Source of the DNA: Streptomyces sp. WMMC940
Lineage (GTDB): Bacteria; Actinomycetota; Actinomycetes; Streptomycetales; Streptomycetaceae
Assembly (NCBI RefSeq): GCF_027460265.1
Contig: NZ_JAPZBC010000001.1
Location: 1,426,001-1,490,000 of the forward strand
DNA: 64,000 nucleotides
Direction: 5' to 3'
In this document: positions 26,873 through 35,213 of the stretch, in pieces
How positions within the stretch are numbered: position 1 is the first letter of the stretch
How the letters are laid out: each line of letters starts with the position of its first letter
Translations under genes and position numbers: made by a program
The notes under the pieces: model-generated
What the model was told of the DNA's origin: nothing
Database searches by the model: none
What the model saw: the letters and a program-made list of their open reading frames with translations, nothing else

Positions 26873-28093
26873 GTGCTGGGAGCAATAGGTCTCGACGCGA
26901 GGCAGGAGTCGGCGTATCGCGCACTGGTGGCGCTGGGCGCCGCGGAGGTGGCCGACCTGGCACACCGGCTCGCGCTCCCGGAGGCCGACACCGAACGGGC
27001 GCTGCGGCTGCTGGAGCGTCAGGGACTGGCCGCGCAGTCGTCCGCGCGCGCCGACCGCTGGGTGGCGGCACCGCCGGGAGTGGCACTCGGCGCCCTGCTC
27101 ACCCAGCACCGCCACGAACTCGAGCAGGCGGAACTCGCTGCGGCACTGCTGGCCCGGGAGTACCGGGTGGAGTCCACGGAAGCGCCCGTGCACGACCTGG
27201 TCGAGGTGGTCACCGGGGCCGGAGCGGTGGCGCACCGCTTCCTGCAGCTCCAACTGGGCGCGTCCCAGGAGGTGTGCGCGCTCGTCAGCGGGCAGCCGAC
27301 GGTCGTCTCGGGAACGGACCACGAGGCGGAGGAACGGGCGGCGCAGCGTGGCGTCGCGTACCGCGTGGTCATCGAGCGCGAGGTGCTGACGCTGCCGACG
27401 GGGCTGGTCGAGGTGTCGGCCTCGCTCGGCCGCGACGAGCAGGTCCGGGTCGTGGACCGGGTGCCGACCAGACTCGTCGTCGCCGACCGGACGCTGGCGA
27501 TGGTCCCGCTGACGGGGAGCGGCTCGGAGCCGGCGGCACTGGTGGTCCACGCGAGCGGACTGCTGGAGTCGCTGACCGGTCTGTTCGAGGCCGTGTGGCG
27601 GGAGGCGCTGCCGCTGCGCCTCGGCGGGAGCGGCGAGGTGACGGAGGACGGCCCCGGGGGCCCGGACGCCACGGACCTGGGGATCCTCTCGCTGCTGCTC
27701 GCGGGCATGACGGACGCGAGCGTCGCCAAGCAGCTCGACCTCGGCCTCCGCACGGTCCAGCGGCGGGTGAAGGGCCTCATGGACCTGGCCGGCGTGACGA
27801 CCAGGCTGCAACTCGGCTGGCACGCGTACGAGAAGGGCTGGGTGGCACGCTCGGCCGGCGAGCGCCGGTCGCGCGGCCCGGGCACGAGTGCGGCCGCGGT
27901 CTCCGGGGCGGAAGGGCCGGCCGCCGAGGCGGACGCCGGCGACGCGGGCTTCGCGGCGTTCGCGGTGCCGTCCGCAGCCGCGGGACTGCCGGGGACGGAT
28001 GCGGATGGGGCGGAAGCGCGCATCGGGGCGGCCGGCGCCGGGTTTGCCCAAGCGACCGCCGTCGACGCGGGAACGGCGGCTGTCGCGGGGTGA
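26873..28093 (+). CDS. TrmB/LuxR-type transcriptional regulator
   Basis: Protein of 406 residues. A TrmB-like winged HTH at about 5-65 (ARQESAYRALVALGAAEVAD) leads into a phospholipase-D-like sensor domain. The C-terminal LuxR-type HTH is at about 270-335 (LGILSLLLAGMTDASVAKQL, then LRTVQRRVKGLMDLAG). The last 70 residues are Ala/Gly-rich. This two-HTH plan is common in Streptomyces regulators of secondary metabolism and morphology. The GTG at 26873 is chosen because GGGGAGGG lies 7 bases upstream and the HTH match begins at once. Its target is unknown. Confidence 0.82.
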   Translation: MLGAIGLDARQESAYRALVALGAAEVADLAHRLALPEADTERALRLLERQGLAAQSSARADRWVAAPPGVALGALLTQHRHELEQAELAAALLAREYRVESTEAPVHDLVEVVTGAGAVAHRFLQLQLGASQEVCALVSGQPTVVSGTDHEAEERAAQRGVAYRVVIEREVLTLPTGLVEVSASLGRDEQVRVVDRVPTRLVVADRTLAMVPLTGSGSEPAALVVHASGLLESLTGLFEAVWREALPLRLGGSGEVTEDGPGGPDATDLGILSLLLAGMTDASVAKQLDLGLRTVQRRVKGLMDLAGVTTRLQLGWHAYEKGWVARSAGERRSRGPGTSAAAVSGAEGPAAEADAGDAGFAAFAVPSAAAGLPGTDADGAEARIGAAGAGFAQATAVDAGTAAVAG

Positions 28094-28798
28094 GCGAAGG
28101 GGGTGATCGGCCGCCTGGTGCGCGGAGGTCGGCCGAGACCCGGCACTCCGTCCGGATCCACCCCGGTTCGGTGGACGCGCAGATCGGCCGGCTGGATCCG
28201 GGTCCGGCGTCGAGCCACGGACCGGCCGAGCGTTCGTCCACGGCCGCGGTCCCGGAACCGTACGGCAGCCGCGAGGTACGGCGGACATCCGCTTACCGGA
28301 CACCCCGACGAGCCCCGGAACCGTGGGCCGACCGCAGGGCACGGCGCACACCCCCGCACCGGAGGCCCGACGACCCTCTCTCGATCCGGTCCACCGCTTC
28401 CCGGGCGGGCAGGCCGGGCACGTCGCTCACCGCGTACGGGCCGCGGTGGGCCGGCCTCGACGGATCCCGGCCCCGTCCCGCGCCCGCTCGGCATCCGCCC
28501 GGGCGCGCGGTCCGCCGGGCGTACGGGCGTGGATGACGCGGGGGCGCACCGGTACCCGCGCCTGTGTGCCGCCGACGCCCGGCCGGCGGGCCGACGCGTG
28601 GTTCCGGGACCCGGAAGCGCCGGATCCACGTGGGTCGCGCTCCGGGGCCCGGTCGGCACTGCCCGGTCGGCAGGCGCCCCGTACCGCCGCGGACGGCGCG
28701 GCCCGGCGGCCCGCCGCCGGGTCCCGGGGGAGCTCCCCCGGGACCCGGTGGGCGCCCGGACGCCCGGACCCCCTGGGGCCCCGGGAACCCCTGCGGAA
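28094..28798. other. Gene-poor 705 bp between convergent genes
   Basis: No frame here shows a known domain, a ribosome binding site or a convincing codon pattern; the long plus-strand frame is Arg/Pro-rich and continues antisense through rsgA. The only clear signal is the 32 bp palindrome at 28717-28748. The stretch could be decayed coding sequence. Confidence 0.5.
28717..28748. terminator. 32 bp perfect palindrome, bidirectional terminator
   Basis: CCGGGTCCCGGGGGAG at 28717-28732 is followed at once by its exact reverse complement at 28733-28748, with no loop bases. It lies 50 bp beyond the rsgA stop codon and faces the end of the regulator gene, so it can terminate both strands. Confidence 0.8.
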
Positions 28799-29977
28799 TC
28801 AGCGCACGCGGCCGCTCCGCTTCGCCTCGCCCGCCGCGCGGCCCTCCGCGAGCTTGCGCTGCCAGTCGCGGCGGATCTCCGCACGGACTCGGGCGTCGGT
28901 CTTCGCGACGATGCGCCGGTTCTCGCGGACGAGCTTGCGGTAGCTGTCCAGTCGGCGTTGCGGCAGCGAGCCGTCGGCGAGTGCCGCGAGCACGGCGCAG
29001 CCCGGCTCCGACTCATGGGCGCAGTCGTGGAAACGGCAGTCCGCGGCCAGGTCCTCGATCTCCGAGAAGACCTGGCCCACACCGGCGCCCGCGTCGAAGA
29101 GGCCGACCCCCCGCAGCCCGGGAGTGTCGATGAGCACGCCGCCGCCGGGGAGGAGCAGCAGGTTCCGGGTCGTCGTCGTATGACGGCCCTTCCCGTCGAC
29201 GCCTCGCGTGGACTGCACGTCCATGGCGTCCTCGCCGAGCAGCGTGTTCGCCAACGTGGACTTCCCCGCGCCGGAGACGCCGAGCAGCACGCTCGTACCG
29301 TCGGAGACGACCGCCGCGAGGACGTCCATACCCTCCCCGGTCATCGAGCTGACCGGAAGCACCTGGACGCCGGGGGCCGTGGTCTCCACGTCCTGCACCA
29401 GGTACGACAGGGCGGTCACGTCCGGCACCAGATCGGCCTTGGTGAGGACGACGAGCGGCTGCGCCCCGCTCTCCCAGGCCAGCGCCAGGAACCGTTCGAT
29501 CCGTCCGAGGTCCGGCTCGACGGCGAGCGATACGGCGATGATCGCGTGATCGACGTTGGCGGCGAGGATCTGCCCCTCGGACCGCTGGGACGAGGTGGAG
29601 CGCACGAAGGCGGTGCGCCGCGGCAGGTACGCCCGTACGTAGCGGGGGCTGCCGCCCTCCGGGTCGACGGCAGCCCAGTCGCCGGTGCAGATCACACGGA
29701 GCGGGTCGTGCGGCGTGACGAACGCCGTGTCGGCGCGGACGGTCCCGGCCGCGGTGACGACGTCGCACTGGCCACGGTCGACCCGTACGACCCGCCCGGG
29801 CACCAGTCCGCGTTCGGCGTACGGCGCGAACGCGGCCGTGAGGTCGCCGTCCCAGCCGTAGGAGGCGAGCGGGTGCGCCGCCCCGCGGCCGGTGGCGGAG
29901 GCGCCGTGAGGAGAGTGCGGGGAGGAGCCCGCGGAGGGAGTTTCGGAAGAAGAGTGGGCAGAGGAGGGGAGAGACAA
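28799..29977 (-). CDS. rsgA: Ribosome small-subunit-dependent GTPase RsgA
   Basis: Protein of 392 residues. It has an N-terminal OB-fold (VVRVDRGQCDVVTAAGTVRA) and a circularly permuted GTPase domain in the order G4 (VLTKADLV), G1 (GVSGAGKSTLANTLLG), G3 (DTPGLRG). The C-terminal zinc site reads CRFHDCAHESEPGC. RsgA checks maturation of the 30S subunit and its GTPase is stimulated by the ribosome. A TTG at 29977 is chosen because GAAGGG lies 6 bases before it and no other start fits; the first 30 residues are Ser-rich and poorly conserved. A translated micro-ORF lies just upstream. It ends in a strong palindromic terminator. Confidence 0.9.
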   Translation of the reverse strand: MSLPSSAHSSSETPSAGSSPHSPHGASATGRGAAHPLASYGWDGDLTAAFAPYAERGLVPGRVVRVDRGQCDVVTAAGTVRADTAFVTPHDPLRVICTGDWAAVDPEGGSPRYVRAYLPRRTAFVRSTSSQRSEGQILAANVDHAIIAVSLAVEPDLGRIERFLALAWESGAQPLVVLTKADLVPDVTALSYLVQDVETTAPGVQVLPVSSMTGEGMDVLAAVVSDGTSVLLGVSGAGKSTLANTLLGEDAMDVQSTRGVDGKGRHTTTTRNLLLLPGGGVLIDTPGLRGVGLFDAGAGVGQVFSEIEDLAADCRFHDCAHESEPGCAVLAALADGSLPQRRLDSYRKLVRENRRIVAKTDARVRAEIRRDWQRKLAEGRAAGEAKRSGRVR

Positions 29978-30042
29978 GGGAGACCCTTCACACGGGTGGC
30001 CCCGGCAACGCGCGCACGGGCGTGCGACAAGGAAGGAGCAGG

Positions 30043-30114
30043 TCAGCCGGTGACCACGGAAATAGGGGTGATGAACTTCGGGTTCCGGGCAGCGCCCGGC
30101 ACGATGACCGTCAT
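30043..30114 (-). CDS. Micro-ORF upstream of rsgA (candidate leader peptide)
   Basis: A 23-residue peptide, MTVIVPGAARNPKFITPISV plus VTG, starts from an ATG preceded by GGAGGTGAGG at 30121-30130, an almost complete anti-Shine-Dalgarno match. An in-frame ATG at 30150 would give 35 residues but has no binding site. The stop codon lies 65 bp before the rsgA start. Its position and strong initiation signal suggest a leader peptide or a micro-protein; there is no known family I can name. Confidence 0.5.
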   Translation of the reverse strand: MTVIVPGAARNPKFITPISVVTG

Positions 30115-30120
30115 CAACGT

Positions 30121-30130
30121 CCTCACCTCC
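30121..30130 (-). promoter_or_regulatory. Strong ribosome binding site of the rsgA micro-ORF
   Basis: On the minus strand this reads GGAGGTGAGG, pairing with 8 or more bases of the 16S rRNA tail. It is far stronger than the site of rsgA itself, which starts with TTG. Confidence 0.75.
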
Positions 30131-30383
30131 GTGTGTGTCTCGATGCCCATGGCCGTGTCTCGCGCACGGCGGCGACGCCACACTAGCCGGTCGCCCACAC
30201 CGTGCCAACGGGTTTTCGGTACGCCGCCGCCGGGCGTCGGCGGCGTACCCGCTGCGGTGGCGACCGCCCCGATTCTGTTGAAGGGTGTCAGGGAGCGGCC
30301 GCCCGCCCTTGACCGGTGGCCGTCTGTCCTGGCCCGCCCTGCCCCGGGATGAACACGAATTGACGCGAATGAGGTGAGCGGCC

Positions 30384-31175
30384 GTGGCGAGCACTTCACC
30401 CGGGGTGCCGGGCACGCCGTGCTGGGTGAGCCTGACGACGCAGGACATGCGGGCCGCCCAGGACTTCTACGGCGCGGTGTTCGGATGGGAGTTCGCGCCG
30501 GACGTCCAGGCGGAGGGGTATGTGGTCGCCCACGCGGACGGCGAACCGGTCGCCGGTCTCGTGGAGTCCGCGCAGAGCATGGGGGTCCGGCTGCCGGTCG
30601 CCTGGACGGCGTACTTCGTGGCCGAGAGCGCCGACGCGGCGGCCGGACGTGTACGGGAGCGGGGCGGGACGGTCGCCGTGGGGCCGCTGGCCTTCGGCCG
30701 GGGGCGGATCGCCTGGGCGGCCGATCCGCTGGACGCCGCGTTCTGCATCTGGGAGGGGCCGGCCTCCCCGGGGTGGCGGGCGGGCCGGGGAACCGGCGCC
30801 GTGGCGTGGCTGGAGCTTCACACCAGGGACCCGTTCGCGTCCGCGATGTTCTACGGCGGGGTGTTCGAATGGGACGCCCATCCGGACGCCATCGACGTGC
30901 GCTACGAGCACGACCGCGTGATGCTGCGGGCCGGGGGCCGCACGGTGGCGGGGATGTACGGCGGCGTCCCGGAGTCGGCGGAGCCCGCGATCCGCCCCCA
31001 GTGGCACGTCCACTTCTGCCGCGACGACGTGGACGGGGCGACGGCCCGCGCGGCCGCGGCGCACGGCACCGTCGTGACGCCCCCGCAGGAGACCCCGCTC
31101 GGGCGAACGGCGACGATCCGTGACCCGGAAGGGGGACTCTTCCATCTGTCGTCCGCCGAGGACGACCCCTCCTGA
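30384..31175 (+). CDS. Two-domain VOC/glyoxalase family protein
   Basis: Protein of 263 residues made of two tandem VOC modules. Module 1 opens with CWVSLTTQDMRAAQDFYGAV, and module 2 at about 135 opens with VAWLELHTRDPFASAMFYGG; each has the F-Y-G-x-V-F-x-W motif. Metal-ligand candidates are the His of LELHTRD and of QWHVHF and the C-terminal Glu near IRDPEGGLFHL. The size matches Streptomyces VOC proteins of the CFP-30B type. The substrate is unknown. The GTG at 30384 follows GAGGTGAG. Confidence 0.85.
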   Translation: MASTSPGVPGTPCWVSLTTQDMRAAQDFYGAVFGWEFAPDVQAEGYVVAHADGEPVAGLVESAQSMGVRLPVAWTAYFVAESADAAAGRVRERGGTVAVGPLAFGRGRIAWAADPLDAAFCIWEGPASPGWRAGRGTGAVAWLELHTRDPFASAMFYGGVFEWDAHPDAIDVRYEHDRVMLRAGGRTVAGMYGGVPESAEPAIRPQWHVHFCRDDVDGATARAAAAHGTVVTPPQETPLGRTATIRDPEGGLFHLSSAEDDPS

Positions 31176-31245
31176 CGCACCGCCCCGCCTCGGTGACCCG
31201 AACCTCGGGCTCCCGCCCCCTCGCCACGCTCACACCCCACCGTCA

Positions 31246-31261
31246 TGTGACTTCGATCACA
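31246..31261. promoter_or_regulatory. Crp-type operator TGTGA-N6-TCACA
   Basis: TGTGACTTCGATCACA is an exact match to the palindromic Crp consensus TGTGA-N6-TCACA. It lies 104 bp before the amidase start. Streptomyces Crp binds related GTG-N6-CAC sites and controls germination and cell-wall hydrolase genes. A second imperfect symmetry (GTGATGTTTCAC, 31277-31288) follows 15 bp later. Confidence 0.7.
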
Positions 31262-31364
31262 AGCGGGGTGGCGGCTGTGATGTTTCACCGCTCCGACCCG
31301 CTGAACTGGTCGGGTGCTCCTGATGCGGGAGGGCCACCGGGAAACCCGGAAACATCACTGAGGG

Positions 31365-34121
31365 GTGGGGCATTTGAGCCCGCGCAGGTCGCACGCGTAT
31401 CGACCGTTGAGCTTGAGACGCCGGGCGTGGCTGACGCTCGGCGCCGTGGTCCTGGGGGGAGCCGGCGTGGTCACGGTGGCCACCGCGAATCCGTCCGACC
31501 CGCCGCGGCCGGCCGGGCCGCCGGAGCGGGTGGCGAAGCTGCGGACCCTCGCGCTGGCCCGGGGCGGCGCCACGGAGCGCGAACTGCCGGCCACCGACGC
31601 GGCACCGTTCTCTCTGGTCGGCATCGGCTGGGACGGTGACGCCGCCCAGCTCGACGGCACGGCGCAGGTCCGTACCCGTGACGCCGCGACCGGCAAGTGG
31701 TCCGGCTGGCAGTCGGTCGAGTTCGACGCGCACCGCCCCGACGGTGCGGAGGGTGCGAAGCGGGCGGCCTCGGAGCCGCTGTGGGTCGGCCCGTCGACCG
31801 CCGTTCAGGTGCGCGTCCACTCGGGCAGGTCCGGACGGGCCCTGCCCAAGGGGCTGAAACTGCACATGGTGGACCCGGGCGTCAGCAAGGCGGAGTCGAG
31901 GAACCCGGCCGCCCCGTCCGTACGGCTGAGCTCACCCGGCCCGGGCATGGACAACGCCGCGTTCCCGGTGGAGGAGACGACCTCCGCGACGGTCACCGAC
32001 ACGGCCGCTCCCTCGGAGACGTCCACACAGGAGCCGCTGCCGAGCGACCCGCCGGCCCCGTCGGACACCGTCACCCCGACCGACACGGCCACCGGCACCG
32101 CCACCCCGACCGCGACACCGACACCGACCAAGCCCGTCGCGCTGCCGTCCACGGTCCGGCAGCCCCCGATCATCGGCCGAGCGCAGTGGGGCGCGGACGA
32201 GTCGCTGGTCGCAGACCCCGCCGAGTACATCGAGAAGATCCAGGCGGTCTACCTCCACCACACGGTGGGGACCAACGACTACAGCTGCGCCGAGTCCGCT
32301 GCGCTGGTACGCGGCATCATGACGTACCACGTCAAGACCGAAGGCTGGAACGACCTCGGCTACAACTTCCTGGTCGACAAGTGCGGCCAGATCTTCGAGG
32401 GCCGAGGCGGCGGCGTCGACCTGCCCGTCAAGGGCGCCCACACCTACGGCTTCAACAGCTACTCCACCGGAATCGCACTGCTCGGCGACTTCGAGGGCGA
32501 TCCGGCGACCGGCAAGCCCGCCGGCCGGCCGTCGAAGGCGGCGCTGCGGTCGGCGGCCAGGGTCGCCGCGTGGAAGCTCGGCCAGTACGGCGGCAACCCG
32601 AAGGGCACCGTCACACTGACCGCGCAGGGCAACACCGGCAAGTACACGACCGGCCAGTCCGCGACGATGAACGTGATCTCCGGGCACCGCGACGCGTTCG
32701 CGACGGCCTGCCCCGGCAAGAACCTGTACGCCAAGCTCCCCGCCGTCCGGGACTTCGCCGCCGGTCCCGGCCGGAACTCCGCGATCCCGACGAGCGACTA
32801 CAACCGCGACGGCATCAGCGACCTGGTCGCGGCGCTGCCCAGGGCCGACGGCGGAGCCGGCCGGGTGACCGTCCTGCCGGGCACCACGGACGGGCCGAGC
32901 AGAACGGTGCGGACCGTGATCGGTCAGAACAGCACCGGCGTGCCCGGCGATTCGGAGGGGGGCGACCAGTTCGGCACCAGCTCCTCCTGGGGCGACTACA
33001 ACGGTGACGGCCACGCCGACCTGGTCGTCGGCACCCCCGGCGAGGACGACGAGTCCGGCCACACCGACACCGGCTCGGTGACCGTCCTGACCGGGCCCAA
33101 TCTCAACTCCGGTGTCAGCTACATGACTTCACCCGCCTACCGGGTCACGGGCGACAAGCTCGGCACCGCCGTCACCACCGGCGACTTCAACGCCGACGGC
33201 ACGGCGGACGTCCTGTCGGTGGCGCCGGGCAAGCCGGGCCGCTGGTGGGTCTTCGAGTCCAGGAACCCCACGTACGCCACGAAGGCCGGCTGGCTGAGCA
33301 ACACCGCCAACACCTCGGTGGTCTCCTTCGCCTCCGCGGCGAGCGGCGACTTCGACAACGACGGCTACGCGGACGCGGCCGTCACCTACCGCGACTCGGC
33401 GGGCGTCGGCCGGCTGCTCGCCCTCAAGGGCTCGGCCGCCGGACTGCAGCGGGTCGGCATCCTCTACCCGCGCGGCGGCCGCTCGCTGGCGGCGGGCGAC
33501 ATCAACGGCGACGGCTACGACGACCTCGTCATCGGCCAGCCGAACGCCACCGAGTCCGGTCACACCGCGAAGGGCGGGGCCGTCGCCACCGTCCTGGGAT
33601 CCGCGACGGGGCTGACCACGACCGGCCGCCAGACCTTCCAGCAGAACACCACGGGCATCCCCGACTCCGACGAGTCCGGTGACACCATGGGCGCCTCGGT
33701 CGCCATCGGTGACGTCGACCTCGACGGGTACGGCGACATCCTGACCGGCCTGCCCGGCGAGGACCTCACCCGGGGCGGTGTCAGCCGGTCCAACGCCGGG
33801 CAGGCCATCCTGATCCGCGGCTCCGCCACGGGTATGACGGCCACCGGGTCGGTCGCCTACCACCAGGACACCACCGGCGTACCCGGCTCGACCGAGCCGA
33901 ACGACCGGCTCGGCTCCGCCGTGTCGCTGACGGACCTGTCGGGCAACTCGCGGGCGGACCTGGCCCTGGGCGCGGACGGCGAGGACGCGAACAACGGCAC
34001 GATCCTGCAGTTGGACAACAGCAGCGCCTCCGGCGTCATCCCCTCCTCGGGCGTCTACTACGGCCGGACACTGCTCGGCGCGCCCGCTGGTGTCGGCATC
34101 GGCCGGCTGATCACCCCATGA
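31365..34121 (+). CDS. Secreted PGRP/amidase-2 with seven-blade FG-GAP propeller
   Basis: Protein of 918 residues. A signal peptide (RRRAWLTLGAVVLGGAGVVT) precedes a beta domain and a Thr/Pro-rich linker at about 210-260. The PGRP/N-acetylmuramoyl-L-alanine amidase domain spans about 267-450; zinc ligands are the His in YLHHTVG (about 297), the His in SGHRD (about 438) and the Cys in ACPG. The C-terminus (about 478-900) has seven FG-GAP blades with calcium loops such as DYNRDGISD, DYNGDGHAD and DINGDGYDD. It should cleave the muramoyl-alanine bond in peptidoglycan outside the cell. The start is GTG 31365; a TTG at 31374 is possible. The Crp-like site upstream suggests nutrient or developmental control. 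Confidence 0.92.
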   Translation: MGHLSPRRSHAYRPLSLRRRAWLTLGAVVLGGAGVVTVATANPSDPPRPAGPPERVAKLRTLALARGGATERELPATDAAPFSLVGIGWDGDAAQLDGTAQVRTRDAATGKWSGWQSVEFDAHRPDGAEGAKRAASEPLWVGPSTAVQVRVHSGRSGRALPKGLKLHMVDPGVSKAESRNPAAPSVRLSSPGPGMDNAAFPVEETTSATVTDTAAPSETSTQEPLPSDPPAPSDTVTPTDTATGTATPTATPTPTKPVALPSTVRQPPIIGRAQWGADESLVADPAEYIEKIQAVYLHHTVGTNDYSCAESAALVRGIMTYHVKTEGWNDLGYNFLVDKCGQIFEGRGGGVDLPVKGAHTYGFNSYSTGIALLGDFEGDPATGKPAGRPSKAALRSAARVAAWKLGQYGGNPKGTVTLTAQGNTGKYTTGQSATMNVISGHRDAFATACPGKNLYAKLPAVRDFAAGPGRNSAIPTSDYNRDGISDLVAALPRADGGAGRVTVLPGTTDGPSRTVRTVIGQNSTGVPGDSEGGDQFGTSSSWGDYNGDGHADLVVGTPGEDDESGHTDTGSVTVLTGPNLNSGVSYMTSPAYRVTGDKLGTAVTTGDFNADGTADVLSVAPGKPGRWWVFESRNPTYATKAGWLSNTANTSVVSFASAASGDFDNDGYADAAVTYRDSAGVGRLLALKGSAAGLQRVGILYPRGGRSLAAGDINGDGYDDLVIGQPNATESGHTAKGGAVATVLGSATGLTTTGRQTFQQNTTGIPDSDESGDTMGASVAIGDVDLDGYGDILTGLPGEDLTRGGVSRSNAGQAILIRGSATGMTATGSVAYHQDTTGVPGSTEPNDRLGSAVSLTDLSGNSRADLALGADGEDANNGTILQLDNSSASGVIPSSGVYYGRTLLGAPAGVGIGRLITP

Positions 34122-34276
34122 GCCGGTGACCCCCGCACCACGACCGGCGGGGCGGCACGGGTGACGCACGGGTGGTGACCCGGGACCGGTAACACGTCAC
34201 ACGCCGCCGCACACGCCACCACCGGGGAGCGGCGCCGCACCGTGCGTCTTCGCACCCTGCGGCGCCGCATGGCGGC

Positions 34277-34320
34277 GACGGACGGCCGGACCCCAGGAGA
34301 AGGGGGCCCGGCCGTCCGTC
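34277..34320. terminator. Hairpin terminator after the amidase gene
   Basis: GACGGACGGCCGG at 34277-34289 and CCGGCCGTCCGTC at 34308-34320 form a perfect 13 bp stem, with extra CCCC/GGGG pairing inside the loop. The symmetry allows it to work for both convergent genes. Confidence 0.8.
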
Positions 34321-34392
34321 GTCCCGGCAGCACGGCGCGGGCGGGGCCGCCGCCCTCCCCGCCCGAGTGGGGGCCGTATCCGCTCCGCACCT

Positions 34393-34713
34393 GTGCTCGG
34401 CCGTGCGTGTGAGGGCGTTCGGGCCGGAGCGCGCTTCGAGGTGTGGGCGGCCACATCGAGCCGGCCGACGGGCACGGGCGGTCTCCACCTGGAGCACCGC
34501 GACGTCGCGGAAGGACCCGGCGAGGACGCTACGGGCGCGCTGACCGGCGGGTGGGGGCCTGTGCGCCCGATCCCGGCGACGCCGCGCGCCCGGGCGCTGT
34601 CGGCGGAACTCACGGGAGTGGACGCCTTCGTGCCCGGCCGCAGGCCCGGACGCCCTTCCCGCCCGCTGACCGTCGCGTCGCTCTCCCCTGCGCACCGGGA
34701 CGGGCACCGGTGA
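34393..34713 (+). CDS. Possible small hypothetical protein
   Basis: An open frame of 106 codons from a GTG whose third positions are almost all G or C, the pattern of coding sequence here. The product has no signal peptide, membrane segment or domain I recognise, and no clear ribosome binding site. It ends 4 bp before the end of the convergent DUF488 gene. It could be a decayed or spurious ORF. Confidence 0.25.
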   Translation: MLGRACEGVRAGARFEVWAATSSRPTGTGGLHLEHRDVAEGPGEDATGALTGGWGPVRPIPATPRARALSAELTGVDAFVPGRRPGRPSRPLTVASLSPAHRDGHR

Positions 34714-34717
34714 GCGG

Positions 34718-35095
34718 CTACCGGCTCGCCGGCGGCTCGGCGGACCTCTCCAGCACGTCGACGAGCGTGGGCACATGGCTGCCCTCGACTCTCTTCACCG
34801 AGGTGACGAGGGTGACCGGGCCGCCGCGGACGAGTGCGCGCAGCCGCTCCAGGGCCTGCGCCGCCGCGCCGTCCTCGAGTTCCGTGCGGTAGCGGGCGTC
34901 GAACTCCTCGTACCGCGAGCGGTCGTGGTGGTACCAGCCGCGCAACTCACCCGACGGGGCGACCTCCTTGAGCCACGCATCGACGGCGGCCCGCTCCTTG
35001 GAGACGCCGCGCGGCCAGAGCCGGTCGACGAGCACACGGGTGCCGTCGTCCGGGCGGGGGGTGTCGTAGACCCTGCGCACTTTGATGGTCGCCAT
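34718..35095 (-). CDS. DUF488 family protein
   Basis: Protein of 125 residues beginning MATIKVRRVYDTPRPDDGTR, with the family core VLVDRLWPRGVSKERAAVDA then WLKEVAPSGELRGWYHHD. The C-terminal half holds the conserved LVTSVKR segment. DUF488 proteins are small, widespread and without an assigned activity. The ATG at 35095 is the natural start. It is divergent from the SPFH operon across 118 bp. Confidence 0.88.
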   Translation of the reverse strand: MATIKVRRVYDTPRPDDGTRVLVDRLWPRGVSKERAAVDAWLKEVAPSGELRGWYHHDRSRYEEFDARYRTELEDGAAAQALERLRALVRGGPVTLVTSVKRVEGSHVPTLVDVLERSAEPPASR

Positions 35096-35157
35096 GCCGT
35101 CAGCCTGCTGGGCGGGATGGCGCGGTGCAAGCGCGGGCATCCGAATTACGTCGTATT

Positions 35158-35186
35158 GACGATAAGCAGTCCGCCTCGATATCGTC
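35158..35186. promoter_or_regulatory. Candidate operator in an AT-rich divergent region
   Basis: GACGATA at 35158-35164 and its reverse complement TATCGTC at 35180-35186 flank 15 bp, in an unusually AT-rich patch (AATTACGTCGTATTGACGAT) for this genome. It sits 28 bp before the SPFH start codon. Related GACGTA/TATCGTC words nearby suggest overlapping half-sites. The binding protein is unknown. Confidence 0.5.
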
Positions 35187-35213
35187 TCTATGACGAAAAG
35201 AGGGGGTCGCCAC

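Larger units (their letters stand above)
29978..30383. promoter_or_regulatory. Divergent region with rsgA leader
   Basis: 406 bp between rsgA and the divergent VOC gene. The rsgA side contains a micro-ORF with a near-perfect ribosome binding site (30043-30130). The rest must hold both promoters; no known operator or riboswitch was recognised. Confidence 0.5.
34122..34717. other. Intergenic region between convergent genes
   Basis: 596 bp. It contains the terminator at 34277-34320 and a possible small ORF at 34393-34713 with high GC3 but no recognisable domain. Nothing else is seen. Confidence 0.5.

Noticed and set aside
28103..30352. 749-codon plus-strand frame over the gap and rsgA
   Set aside because: Arg/Pro-rich, no domain, and its second half is antisense to the well supported rsgA.
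31176..31364. c-di-AMP (ydaO) riboswitch before the amidase
   Set aside because: Some Streptomyces wall hydrolases carry one, but the leader is short and the conserved core elements could not be aligned by eye.
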